NCBI GenBank assembly: GCA_022496805.1
Contig: CM040085.1
Coordinates: 35,679,811 to 35,743,810 of the forward strand
Length of the DNA: 64,000 bases
From: Pohlia nutans
Lineage: Eukaryota > Streptophyta > Bryopsida > Bryales > Mniaceae
Direction: 5' to 3'
Positions within the stretch are counted from its first letter, which is position 1, and every line of letters begins with the position of its first letter. This document shows, one piece after another, positions 12,291-21,686 of the stretch. Made by a program: the position numbers and the translations under genes. The notes below the pieces were generated by a model. The model did not search any database. It was given only the letters and a program-made list of their open reading frames with translations, and had not been told where the DNA came from.

Positions 12291-12608
12291 ATATGATAGA
12301 AAATATGATTCTTGCACAAACATCGAAATGACCCTTTTGAGGGTTCATATCTCTTCTAATGGGAGTTACAATTGCCTTGCCGAGGCAAGTAGTAATCAAT
12401 ATGGCATCGGATACATCATAAGCAGTCAGAAATGGCCGAGAGTACAAGCTGTACAGCTAAGCACATCCACTCGCGGCATCATCATGGGTTGGAATCCTGG
12501 ATTGGTTGGGTTTGACGAAGGCCATCACAACCAAGGACGAAGGCGACCACAAAACTTATTTGGCGTCTAGAGTTCAGGGCGTTCAAACCCTGTTCAGTCA
12601 AGGGAGAC

Positions 12609-12905
12609 TTGATTTTTCAACCACCCAGTATTTGCCCTCACAAATGTGCTACTACCTTTGGTAGAGCTCTAAGTGAGGCGCTGAAGGTCGACTCGGATTT
12701 AGAATTGGATAGGACTAACCTGGACGGGCGGCTGGAGGCGTTGAAGCTGCGTGAGCGTGGTGACGCACAGGAGATTGGCGTTCCTAGCTCTACCTGCCTT
12801 GAATTCAAGTTGAAACAGGCTCTGCAAAGGTGTTGGTATCGACACAACAAAGTTGGCCACACCAACGCATTTAATTCTGTCACATCGGCACAGAAGAGTT
12901 GGTGA
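12609..12905 (+). CDS. Hypothetical ORF near the 3' end of the piggyBac relic
   Basis: A 98-residue open frame with a charged helical stretch (SEALKVDSDLELDRTN, GRLEALKLRERGDAQE) and no family I recognise. It lies within the TTAA-bounded element, downstream of the transposase, so it is probably element cargo or chance. Confidence 0.2.
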   Translation: MIFQPPSICPHKCATTFGRALSEALKVDSDLELDRTNLDGRLEALKLRERGDAQEIGVPSSTCLEFKLKQALQRCWYRHNKVGHTNAFNSVTSAQKSW

Positions 12906-13675
12906 CGACGAAGTGGCGTTGTTGACATTGATGAAGGAACTCCAGTGCTCACTAATGGTCGAGTTGCAGATCTAGAGTGACACCCTTGCACGGAGGGAGG
13001 GACAACGCTGTGGGTGAAGGCCTAACTGCTCTTCAACTGAACGATAACGGCTAGCAATTGCAGAGGATAATAGACGCCTGCCCTGGTGCGATTTTCCACA
13101 CTTCTGATTCTCGGGCAGCAAGTGCATTGATGATTCAACCTCCAACTGCAAATGCAAAACTTTGTGTAATCCACAATTTTACATCCTTGTGGTTAGCGTA
13201 GTTGGGGAGCTCGTTCACGCCAAGAACAAAATTCCATTTTGTAACGTAGCAAATGAAAACTTCATATTTTCCATCATAAATATGATTTCATGTAGCAAAA
13301 AAATCTCTCTTACAACACACATCATCGGGAACCTCAACATATATTTTTGGAGATTTTACAAAATTCCTGCAAATACTAGCAAAATGCCTCCATGCCCACC
13401 CAAAGTCAATGGCAATCCAGCTAATCAAAGCTAAGACCTCTTGATCTACAGCTAGAAAATGAACTTGCTCAATCTCACATGAATCTATCGTCACATTCTC
13501 ATCAAATCCTACAGTTCGATGTATAAATAGAAAGTTGGACAATCCACAATTTGGAAATGAAATTTTTGACCAAAAGAACATTTTTTACTAATTGGGGAGG
13601 GTTGAGGATGTTTAGGGGTTAACATTCAAGAATTATGATGCAATAATCAACCCAATTGTTACATGTGCTAAGTAC

Positions 13676-14147
13676 TGTTATGCGGATAATTTTGATGATA
13701 TGATTAACTCATGTCATAGGAGTATTTTCCAGATCAGCTTACGAATGATGTTATAGCGTCAAGCAAGGGATGACCATGGGTTAGTTATAGGTGGTTTTGT
13801 TTCAGGCACAGTTATTAAGGAAGTTATATTTGCTACAATTCTGGAACTGAATTCTAGGGGTTAAGTACTGGGTGGAGAGAGAGAAAGGGGGTGAGAGTTG
13901 AATATTCAAAGTTTGAAAAGTATATCATCTGTGGAGATTCTTGGAACATGCGATCATTAATGAAAATATATCAATTTTATACAAACTGGATTTGAGCAAG
14001 TTGTGCAGTTTTGCAAAGATCACCCAGTCAATGTAAGGTCAACATGCTGATGTATTTCCCACATCTCATTGAGCAATATCCAATCACATGTTATGAACAT
14101 GAGTCTCTGGTTGATTGATCAGACAATGGAATAATATACCCATTGCA
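13676..14147 (+). repeat. 5' LTR
   Basis: 472 bp, same length as the 3' LTR, with TG...CA ends. Part of the LTR recurs nowhere else in the window. Confidence 0.95.
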
Positions 14148-14150
14148 TTT

Positions 14151-14167
14151 TGGTTCCGTTGCCGGGA
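14151..14167 (+). other. Primer-binding site (tRNA-Asp-like)
   Basis: TGGTTCCGTTGCCGGGA begins 3 bp after the 5' LTR. It is complementary to a tRNA 3' end and nearest to plant tRNA-Asp as I recall it, with two mismatches after the CCA complement. The tRNA identity is inference. Confidence 0.65.
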
Positions 14168-14229
14168 CACGAATTGGTAGCATGGAGTGCTGCTGATTAC
14201 AAGTCGCTTTAATTGAAATATAGTATGAA

Positions 14230-14496
14230 ATGGGTAAGCTTTTTGAGGTTCATGAGACCGAACCTTATGGATTGAATAATCAAAAATATGAAGCTGCAAT
14301 TCCACCAAATGATTTGTCAGGATTTATCGAAACAATGAGATTCTTAGAAGTCAAATACACACCATTAGTGGATTCTGCCGAAAGTTTTTCTCGATTAATT
14401 AATTATCAATCATTACTTAACAATACAAAGATAGCAAAAACTATCGAAGATGTTACTTGTGAAATGGGCTTAATAATTTGGAATGGCAACCAATAA
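14230..14496 (+). CDS. Retrotransposon leader ORF 1, unknown
   Basis: 88 residues between the primer-binding site and the RNase H ORF. The segment LSGFIETMRFLEVKYTPL and the following F..L/NCE-type positions resemble the next ORF (EFFEFILEIEAQYGPL), suggesting a duplicated helical domain. I recognise no family. Confidence 0.4.
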   Translation: MGKLFEVHETEPYGLNNQKYEAAIPPNDLSGFIETMRFLEVKYTPLVDSAESFSRLINYQSLLNNTKIAKTIEDVTCEMGLIIWNGNQ

Positions 14497-14607
14497 GCTC
14501 GGTCATATTACTGTCAGGAAAGTTAATGCGAGCAAGTGGCTGAAACACAAATATAATTAAAGAAGTCTTGACTATCTGGTTGATCATAGCAATGTATCGA
14601 ATCAATC

Positions 14608-14979
14608 ATGGTGCTCAAGACGCGCATCAGCCCTGTCAACAGTAGTGAATTGGTTGAATTTTTCGAGTTTATCCTGGAGATTGAAGCTCAATATGGCCCA
14701 TTACCTAACATATCATTACAGTTTGGAAAATTGCTCACGTTTGCATTAGGATCTGAAAAGATATGGACAAACTGTGAAGAATTAATTTACAACAGGATTT
14801 GTTCTGAAATAGACCGAGTTATCTTACTCCATAAGTACAAACCCTGCAGAGTTGGCGATCCAACTGTACGATTCGGGAATCATACTGAAAAGCGAGGAGT
14901 CTCGTTTGTGAATGCCATTCATCAAAATCGGTTGCCAAAAATTACTTGTGGTTTTTGTTCGAGGGATAATAGGCTATAA
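14608..14979 (+). CDS. Retrotransposon leader ORF 2, unknown
   Basis: 123 residues. The first half aligns by eye with leader ORF 1. The second half has KITCGFCSRDN with a CxxC pair. It overlaps the next ORF by about 70 bp in another frame. The function is unknown; extra ORFs 5' of gag are known in Tat/Ogre-type elements. Confidence 0.4.
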   Translation: MVLKTRISPVNSSELVEFFEFILEIEAQYGPLPNISLQFGKLLTFALGSEKIWTNCEELIYNRICSEIDRVILLHKYKPCRVGDPTVRFGNHTEKRGVSFVNAIHQNRLPKITCGFCSRDNRL

Positions 14980-14996
14980 AGTGAAACAAAAGAGCC

Positions 14997-15202
14997 AAAT
15001 GGACGAGGCATTGGAGAAACGAGTAAAGTTTCTACTCAAGTGTATCCTCGGGCGTCTCAATTATTTCCGACGGTTCAATGTGCATATGGCTGAGCTCCTA
15101 GAAATCGACTCAAATTACCTGGAATTAAAGAAGATTACGAACGGCGTGACGCTCAAAGATAAAATTATGATAAAATCAATCGTCCGTGGTATCTGGTCTT
15201 GA
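14997..15202 (+). CDS. Retrotransposon leader ORF 3, unknown
   Basis: A helical, basic segment (EKRVKFLLKCILGRLNYF, LKKITNGVTLKDKIMI) whose spacing of hydrophobic and charged residues recalls leader ORFs 1 and 2. The open frame extends upstream to 14912, overlapping ORF 2; I start it at the MDEALEKR methionine. Overlap by 17 bp with ORF 4 suggests a frameshifted, once longer reading frame. Confidence 0.35.
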
Positions 15203-15545
15203 AAATCCGATGTGCACTGGTATTCCTCTTCAGGTAGCTTGCGATCGTCTCAGAGCTCAATTTCGGGAAGCCTTACGTAGTTTGTCAAATCTGGAGTTGA
15301 CCTTTGTAACTGGAAATAACACAAACGATTCGGAAGACAAGGCCATTGTAAGAAATATAATCACATGTCATACGAGAGGAGCACTACGACGAGTAATACG
15401 CGAAGAAATCGAACTTGATTGGAGACGCAGGCAAACAATTGGCGGACCAATGTTTGAAATTCTGAGACATGATCTTATACGTAGCGCTAGACAAAACAAA
15501 CGGGTTATTCGTGAAAATTCAACACGTAGACGGACTAATTTATAA
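15186..15545 (+). CDS. Retrotransposon leader ORF 4, unknown basic protein
   Basis: 119 residues ending in an arginine-rich tail (HDLIRSARQNKRVIREN). The centre has LRAQFREALRSLSNLEL followed by CHTRGALRRVIREEI. It lies 60 bp before the RNase H ORF. No known domain is recognised; the tail could bind RNA. Confidence 0.4.
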   Translation: MVSGLENPMCTGIPLQVACDRLRAQFREALRSLSNLELTFVTGNNTNDSEDKAIVRNIITCHTRGALRRVIREEIELDWRRRQTIGGPMFEILRHDLIRSARQNKRVIRENSTRRRTNL

Positions 15546-15605
15546 TAGGAAGCAAATTCAATGAAGAGTTCTATAACTTAATCTATATGTGTTGAAATTG
15601 ATTCG

Positions 15606-16013
15606 ATGTCGGAAGAGCAAATTTGGACCTTGTACTTCGACGGTTCAAATAGCTCCCAACTCGGCGCTGGAGCCGGAATAGTTCTACAAAACTCGACTAC
15701 GGAAAGAATACTATACCAGAAAAATTTAGGTCGAGGGCTAACTTGTAATCAAGCCGAATATGCTGCCTTGACGGCGGGGTTACGATTGGCCGACAGGTTA
15801 CACATCACCAAAATACAAATCCGAGGAGACTCGAAACTTGTTTGTCAACAAGTAAAAGGAGACTGGGAGGTAAAATCAACCGGATTACAAACATTTCACC
15901 GAGAGATATTACGCTTGAAAGAAAATTTCAGAATGTTTGAAATTGAGCACGTCCCTCGAAAAGAAAATGCGGTAGCAGATTGTCTCGCCAAGACCGCGTC
16001 AGAAGGACATTAA
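15606..16013 (+). CDS. RNase H-type domain protein (archaeal-like RNH) upstream of gag
   Basis: A complete 135-residue RNase HI-like domain. YFDGSNS carries the first catalytic Asp, QAEYAALTAGL the Glu, RGDSKLVCQQ the second Asp, and ENAVADCLAK the last Asp region. This is the archaeal/plant-type RNH acquired by Tat retrotransposons, which cuts RNA in RNA-DNA hybrids. Here it is a separate ORF between the 5' LTR and gag, whereas the extra RNH is normally in pol. All catalytic positions are kept and the frame is intact. Confidence 0.85.
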   Translation: MSEEQIWTLYFDGSNSSQLGAGAGIVLQNSTTERILYQKNLGRGLTCNQAEYAALTAGLRLADRLHITKIQIRGDSKLVCQQVKGDWEVKSTGLQTFHREILRLKENFRMFEIEHVPRKENAVADCLAKTASEGH

Positions 16014-16051
16014 CACCCTCAGCGTACATTTTCAAATCAAATGGGTAACTC

Positions 16052-17230
16052 ATGGAAATTGGTGGTGAAGAAGATTTCTCCGAAATATTAGCCGTCAGCT
16101 ATGGTGACGATATCGACATAACAAGTTCATTTTTAGAAGAAGTATCGACTAAGTTTGAAAGAAGGAGCTCGAAAATGACTGTATTCCCGGTATTCTACGG
16201 GGAGGACAAAGAAGACCCCGAAGCTTATTTAAGAGAATTCAGAAGAGCTTGTGTCGCTAATAATGATCGAGACGAAGCAAGTTGGGTTCAATTTTTGCCA
16301 GATTTCTTGGAGAAAGCGGCAAGACGGTGGTACCTAAGACAATCTATAGTTATCAAAACCAAGTGGGATCAATTACGCCAGAAATTCATAGCTGAGTTTA
16401 AGCCAAGAGAGAGTTATCAAAGTTTGATGCATGCTTTGAGTACAGCAAGCCAACAGCCATATGAAAACCTGAGAGTCTTTTGCGAACAAGTCCGAGAACT
16501 ACAGACCAGCATTGAGCGCAGTATCGCTCAGATGAGTGGCCCGAATAGTGACGGAAGTTTGAAAGACCACACGACTGAATATGCGGGTGTGGCTAGCTTG
16601 GTGCTGCGAAGTTTCACCTTTGGACTCCTCCCGGCAATCCAGGAAGCAGTGTCGTTCGCGAATTTTCCCACACTGGATGAAGATTTTGAGTTAGCACAGC
16701 GTAAAGAGGCCAGTCTACTGAATATGGTTCGTCTGCCTATCGCTGCTGAAATCCCAAGTGATATGACAACGGTTGTTCCGATACCTCGAAGTTATACTGC
16801 AGCCCAAGCTCAAACTGGAACATCTCCCGCTGTACACGCCCAAGCTCAAACAATGAAGTCGATCTTACCGGAACCAGCTTTATCACGATTGGTAGACGAT
16901 ATGAAAGAACTCAAACTTTATCTTTTGCAAGGAAAAGGAGCCCCACCTAGAAATCAGAATTTTGGCCCAAGAAGACCCACTCCACCATACGTGACTTGTC
17001 ACGAATGTGGTCAAAAAGGACACTTAAGCTATGATTGCCCAAATTTGAAGCATCCAGGACCTCCTGGAGATACTAAAGGAAAATCAGCTGAAGTTAGTCT
17101 TCTAGAATGCACAATACCTGAAATATTAGACTTGGAACGCGAAGTGATGGTGACGAAAAGAAACCGGTCATCAGCAGGTATCGATATGCAACCAGAATTA
17201 CGAGTACCACAAGCTATAGGTCGTCCATGA
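16052..17230 (+). CDS. gag: gag polyprotein (capsid and nucleocapsid)
   Basis: 392 residues. FYGEDKEDPEAYLREFRRAC through ARRWYLRQ and LRQKFIAEFKPRE is the plant retrotransposon gag (capsid) domain, roughly residues 45-135. A CCHC zinc knuckle, CHECGQKGHLSYDC, lies near residue 315 and would bind the RNA genome. The frame stops at a TGA (17228-17230), but the same frame stays open after it into the protease region (NEVIFKSHK, LAAVLGRQNANITVGQL) until the MITE. Gag and protease are thus separated by one in-frame stop. It may be a recoding site or a mutation. Confidence 0.9.
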   Translation: MEIGGEEDFSEILAVSYGDDIDITSSFLEEVSTKFERRSSKMTVFPVFYGEDKEDPEAYLREFRRACVANNDRDEASWVQFLPDFLEKAARRWYLRQSIVIKTKWDQLRQKFIAEFKPRESYQSLMHALSTASQQPYENLRVFCEQVRELQTSIERSIAQMSGPNSDGSLKDHTTEYAGVASLVLRSFTFGLLPAIQEAVSFANFPTLDEDFELAQRKEASLLNMVRLPIAAEIPSDMTTVVPIPRSYTAAQAQTGTSPAVHAQAQTMKSILPEPALSRLVDDMKELKLYLLQGKGAPPRNQNFGPRRPTPPYVTCHECGQKGHLSYDCPNLKHPGPPGDTKGKSAEVSLLECTIPEILDLEREVMVTKRNRSSAGIDMQPELRVPQAIGRP

Positions 17231-17398
17231 AAAAAACCCCACAACGAAGTCATATTTAAATCTCACAAAGAAAATATCACCAGAACTCGAAGAAAAATAG
17301 GAATATCCGACTTGATGCTAAGTCATGGGCAACAAGAATATTCATTAGCGGCAGTACTTGGAAGACAAAACGCCAACATCACAGTGGGCCAATTAATT

Positions 17399-17695
17399 CA
17401 TCACAAACTTAGGAAGTCATGTTTTTGCAATGTTTTACGTATGTTGTTGAGATGAACAGGGGTGATTACGTTTGACATACGTTTTATGTATGTTTATTGT
17501 AGAAAAAACGTACAAAGGACATATTATAAACATGTAAATTTTATCATGATGTGTTTTTTCATGTTTGTAATATGTCGTTCGTATGTTTTTTATACGATAA
17601 ACATATGTAAAACGTATGTCGAACGTAATCACCCCTATTCATCTCAACAACATACGTAAAACATTGCAAAAACGTGACTTGCCAAGTTTGTGATG
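17399..17695. mobile_element. Hairpin MITE inserted at the gag-pro junction
   Basis: About 297 bp made almost wholly of two inverted arms of about 140 bp (CATCACAAACTT at each outer end; ATTACGTTTGACATACG and its complement inside). It splits the reading frame between TVGQLIHH and SLRRELRAS, shifting the downstream frame. No target duplication could be fixed because the ends are palindromic. Confidence 0.8.
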
Positions 17696-18933
17696 TTGCG
17701 AAATGTCCTTCGTTACGAAGAGAATTGCGTGCCAGTATATCTTCTAGAAAAAGAAAAAAAATCGCGGCAGTCGAGGCTTACCGAACCGAAAAGATGAGGG
17801 GAGATTTACGTTCTCCACAGGTAGAAGCTATAATCAACGGTTGCGTCGTACAAGGTTGCATGATTGATGGAGGTGCAGCTGTAAATGTAATAGCAAGTTG
17901 GTTCATGGATGAAGTGGGATTAGTCCCTTCTCTATCATCATCGATAAGATTGAAAGCAGTTGACCAACGTAGTATCCGGTTGTTAGGACAAGTAACAAGT
18001 CTACCCGTAACGGTGAACGGCGTTACGGTACCCATCGATTTACAAATCTTGGAAATTTCTGAAGGACATGGTGGCTATCCTATAATTTTAGGTAGACCGT
18101 GGTTACGAAAAGTGAAAGCTGTAAGCTATTGGAAAAATGGCCAAATGAAGATCGGTCCGCACATGAACCGAGTAAAAATAGAAGTGATACCGCAAGAATC
18201 AGAAGAAAGCAGTAGATGCGAGTCCCCTGAAAATTCTTCCGACTATCAAACTGACTCCTCTTGGAGCTCGGGATCAGCTTCAGAAAGTGATACATCAGAT
18301 AGCGAAACCGAGGTGGAAGTCTTTGCATTAGAAGGATTTCCACAAATGCTAACTGAGTCATTGTCTATTTCCAAACCAATTGGGAGGATACCTCGAGAAT
18401 CTTTGCTAAGCATGGTTAAATTCGGACCCACCTTGTCCGAGGAAGAAAAGCACAAACTTGAGGAATTGGTTGTGGAATTTTCAGAGATTTTTGTCAACAA
18501 ACATATTGACTTACCAGCCATAACAATAGAAGAACACCATATAGATTTGGTAGCAGACGCAGTTCCCGTAAGATGCAGACAAAAACGAATGGCGCCAGAC
18601 AAAATGAGTATATTGAAAGAAGAATTGGATCGCTTGTTAGCCGGAGGCTTCATCATACCAGTTCATAACACCCAATGGGTAAGTCCGATTGTTATAGTGC
18701 CCAAAAAGGGGAATAAATGGCGCGTATGTGTAAATTATAGAGCATTGAATAAAGTAACGAAAAAGGACCGACAACCGGTGCCATTCATAGACCAGCTTTT
18801 AGACGAAGTCGCAAGACATGAATTATTATCTTTTTGCGATGGCTATGCAGGGTATCATCAGGTGCAAATTGCCGAAGATGATAGACTAAAAACCACTTTT
18901 TTACCTCTCCTTGGGGAACTTTCGCATATATAA
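17674..18933 (+). pseudogene. pol: pol, 5' part: aspartic protease and N-terminal reverse transcriptase
   Basis: After the MITE the frame reads SLRRELRASISSRKRKK, then the retropepsin-like CMIDGGAAVNVIASW (catalytic Asp in DGG, near residue 66), an acidic linker, and the RT fingers (KKGNKWRVCVNYRALNKV, FCDGYAGYHQVQI with the first catalytic Asp). The frame then fails in the run of T at 18896-18901, just before the conserved WGTFAYIRMPFG block, which continues in another frame. The first few residues come from the MITE arm. Confidence 0.85.
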
Positions 18934-18935
18934 GG

Positions 18936-19889
18936 ATGCCGTTCGGGTTGTGCAACGCCGGGGGTACCTTTCAAAGGGTACAAAATAAAATATTTGAACC
19001 ATATATCGGAAAATTTATCCGAGTTTACTTGGACGATTTCTGCGTTTATGGAGATCGCGTACAACACTTAGAGCAACTACGCTTAATATTCATGCGACTC
19101 GCAAAATTTAAAGGAAGTCTAAGCCCCGAGAAATGCAAATTTGGATTTGAAGGACCTTTGCTTGGTCATATTGTTTCTAGATATGGACTTCGCGTTGATG
19201 AATCAAAGGTGAAAAGAATATTAGAATTAACTCCGCCTGAAAACCGAGTCGGAGTACGACGATTGTGGGGTATGGTAAATTATCATAACCGTTTTATTGA
19301 TAACCTAGCTGGAGAAAGTCGACCTATTACTCGTTTAATGGCAACAAAAATCCCGTTTGAGTGGACCATAGAGTGTGATCGGGCGTTAGAATACATTTGT
19401 AAAAGCTTAGTTGTAGATCCAGTTATGCGAAACCCTAACTGGTCCCAGCCGTTCATCATAAATCCTTCCGCAAATGCAGTAGCTGTGGCTTGTATTTTGA
19501 TGCAAAACGACTCAACTAGGAGGGCTCATCCTATATACTACGCCAGTAGGCTACTCACAATCGGCGAAACCAAGTACAACAAACCAGAGAAACTTGCTGT
19601 ATCGGTGTTGTTCGCATGTTCAAAATTCAAGCATTATTTGCTTTCGAGTTCATTTCCAATTGAGGTTCAATGCGCCCAAGACGGTTTAAAAATGTTTATC
19701 CAACAAGCTCATCCAACAGGTAGAGCAGCTAGGTTTATGTCAGAGCTTCAACAATATGATTTAATTGTCAAAGGAATAAAAGGACAAAGAGCTCTCCAAT
19801 CACAAATATTACTAGAGTTGGGCAGACCCCCAAATACTTCGGAAGGAGCTCTTTCAGACGAACCTGAATGTTGCATTCTTGAGAGCTGA
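18936..19889 (+). pseudogene. pol: pol, middle part: reverse transcriptase catalytic block and RNase H
   Basis: The frame resumes at MPFGLCNAGGTFQR and contains RVYLDDFCVYG, the YLDD catalytic pair of RT, followed by the thumb and the RT-linked RNase H (PFIINPSANAVAVACIL, YYASRLLTIGETKYNKPEK). In this RNase H the usual DAS motif appears as NPSANA, so its first catalytic Asp seems lost, as is known for Tat elements that carry a second RNase H. A TGA at 19887-19889 ends the frame, which is open beyond it. Confidence 0.85.
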
Positions 19890-19922
19890 GAATCAGATGA
19901 TGTTAGCATCTACAAAGACATC

Positions 19923-21161
19923 ATGCGTTATTTACAAGATTTAAGCTTTCCGGAAAATGCTACCGTAGCAACGAGGAAGTTAATACGCAAACAAAGTATT
20001 CCATACACCTTAATTGGAGAAAATTTGTATCGAGCGGGTAAAGATCAAGTTTTGAGAAGAGCAATTGAGGGAAACGAAACTCGAGAAGTACTAAAACAAT
20101 GCCATAAAGGTTTGTGCGGTGGGCACTTCGCAGTAGATACAACCGCGAGGAAAATACTCATGAGTGGATATTATTGGCCGACACTTTTTAAAGATTGCCT
20201 GGAATATTGCAAAAGTTGTAACACCTGCCAAGCCTATGGGAGAAGAATTTTCCCCCGTACCGAATTGCATCTAATTCTCCCGACGGGGGCATTTGAAAAA
20301 TGGGGAGTCGATTTCATTGGCCCACTCCCCAAATCCTCTAAACAAAACAAATATTAAATTGTAGCAATGGACTACTTAACAAAATGGGTTGAAGCGGCCG
20401 CGGTAAAGCGATGTGTGCAAGAAACAGCTGCAAATTTTATCTTTCACCAAATAGTTTGCAGATATGGATGCCCATTGGAGATTGTAACAGATCGAGGACA
20501 ACACTTTGTCAATGAAATGATAACATCATTATTGCAGAAGATGTCTGTAAAACAGAGGCGAGCTAGCCCGTACTACCCTCAATCTAACGGGTTAGTAGAA
20601 AGAACTAACGGAATCTTTTGTGATATAATAGGGAAAATTGTGCTAACTAATCGCCGCTTGTGGGATGAACGACTTGGCCAGGCATTGTGGGCATATTGTA
20701 CCACGTACAAGACCACAACTGGATTCACTCCTTTTCGATTAGCCTACGGTTTCGAAGCAGTGATACCCGTTGAATTAGAAATTGCATCTTTACGAACGAC
20801 GCTTGTGCATTGGTTGGGAGAACAAGAATCCATTGAAGCGAGATTAGCATTGCTTGAAAAGCTCGACGAAGACCGCTTAGCTGCCTTGCAAAGAAACGAG
20901 ATTATACAACGTAGGCGTAAAGAATTACACGACGAAAAACACAAAACGACGGAGTTTCAATTGGGAGATCTGGTTATGTTGATTGATAGCTACCTAATAA
21001 AGCAACATGGGCAAAAGTTCCGACCGCGTTGGAAAGGGCCTTTCCAAATACGGAAGAAATATAACAACGGATCATACAAATTGGCCAACATGCAGGGCGA
21101 CCTAATCGACAGCTATGTGAATGGCTCTAAGCTTAAGATTTATAGAAAGCGAGAATCATAA
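19923..21161 (+). pseudogene. pol: pol, 3' part: integrase
   Basis: The HHCC zinc finger is present (CHKGLCGGHFAVDTTARKIL, CKSCNTCQAYGRR). The DDE core follows: WGVDFIGPL gives the first Asp, VTDRGQHFVNEM the second, and NGLVERTNG the Glu. The tail WKGPFQIRKKYNNGSYKL is a GPF/Y module. A TAA at 20355-20357, in the same frame, interrupts the core between the first Asp and MDYLTKW. The enzyme would insert cDNA into the genome; this copy cannot be made full length without readthrough. Confidence 0.88.
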
Positions 21162-21203
21162 CAAATGGCCCGTCCAATTTCCCTGACATGAAACCGCACA
21201 GGC

Positions 21204-21214
21204 CAGGGAGGAGA
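21204..21214 (+). other. Polypurine tract
   Basis: CAGGGAGGAGA immediately precedes the 3' LTR and would prime plus-strand DNA synthesis. Confidence 0.8.
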
Positions 21215-21686
21215 TGTTATGCGGATAATTTTGATGATATGATTAACTCATGTCATAGGAGTATTTTCCAGATCAGCTTACGAATGATGTTATAGCGTCA
21301 AGCAAGGGATGACCATGGGTTGGTTATAGGTGGTTTTGTTTTAGGCACAGTTATTAAGGAAGTTATATTTGCTACAATTGTGGAACTGAATTCCAGGGGT
21401 TAAGTACTGGGTGGAGAGAGAGAAAAGGGGTGAGAGTTGAATATTCAAAGTATGAAAAGTATATCATCTGTGGAGATTCTTGGAACATGCGATCATTAAT
21501 GAAAATATATCAATTTTATACAAACTGGATTTGAGCAAGTTGTGCAGTTTTGCAAAGATCACCCAATCAATGTAAGGTCAACATGCTGATGTATTTCCCA
21601 CATCTCATTGAGCAATATCCAATCACATGTTATGAACATGAGTCTCTGGTTGATTGATCAGACAATGGAATAATATACCCATTGCA
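21215..21686 (+). repeat. 3' LTR
   Basis: 472 bp, about seven substitutions relative to the 5' LTR, followed by GTAC matching the 5' flank. Confidence 0.95.

Larger units (their letters stand above)
8144..13618 (+). mobile_element. Decayed piggyBac-superfamily element with TTAA target duplication
   Basis: TTAA sits at both edges (8140-8143 and 13619-13622). The left end reads CCCCTAACTACC and the right end, reverse-complemented, CCCCTAAACATCC. The interior holds a recognisable but broken piggyBac transposase on the plus strand (about 10740-11880). The superfamily rule of TTAA target plus short CCC-type termini is met. At 5.5 kb it is longer than a typical piggyBac, with extra unidentified sequence on both sides of the transposase. 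Confidence 0.75.
13676..21686 (+). mobile_element. Ty3/gypsy LTR retrotransposon, Tat-like, non-functional copy
   Basis: Two 472-bp LTRs (TGTTATGC...CCCATTGCA) bound an 8.0-kb element, flanked by GTAC at 13672-13675 and 21687-21690. The LTRs differ at about seven positions (about 1.5%), so insertion was recent. Order: LTR, primer-binding site, four short ORFs, RNase H ORF, gag, protease, RT, RNase H, integrase, polypurine tract, LTR. There is no chromodomain; the integrase tail has a GPF/Y-like motif. The separate RNase H plus standard RT-linked RNase H places it near the Tat lineage. A frameshift in RT, stops in gag-pro and pol, and a MITE insertion make it defective. Confidence 0.93.

Noticed and set aside
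17435..17659. Two near-identical 65-residue ORFs on opposite strands
   Set aside because: They are the two arms of the hairpin MITE read in both directions, not genes.
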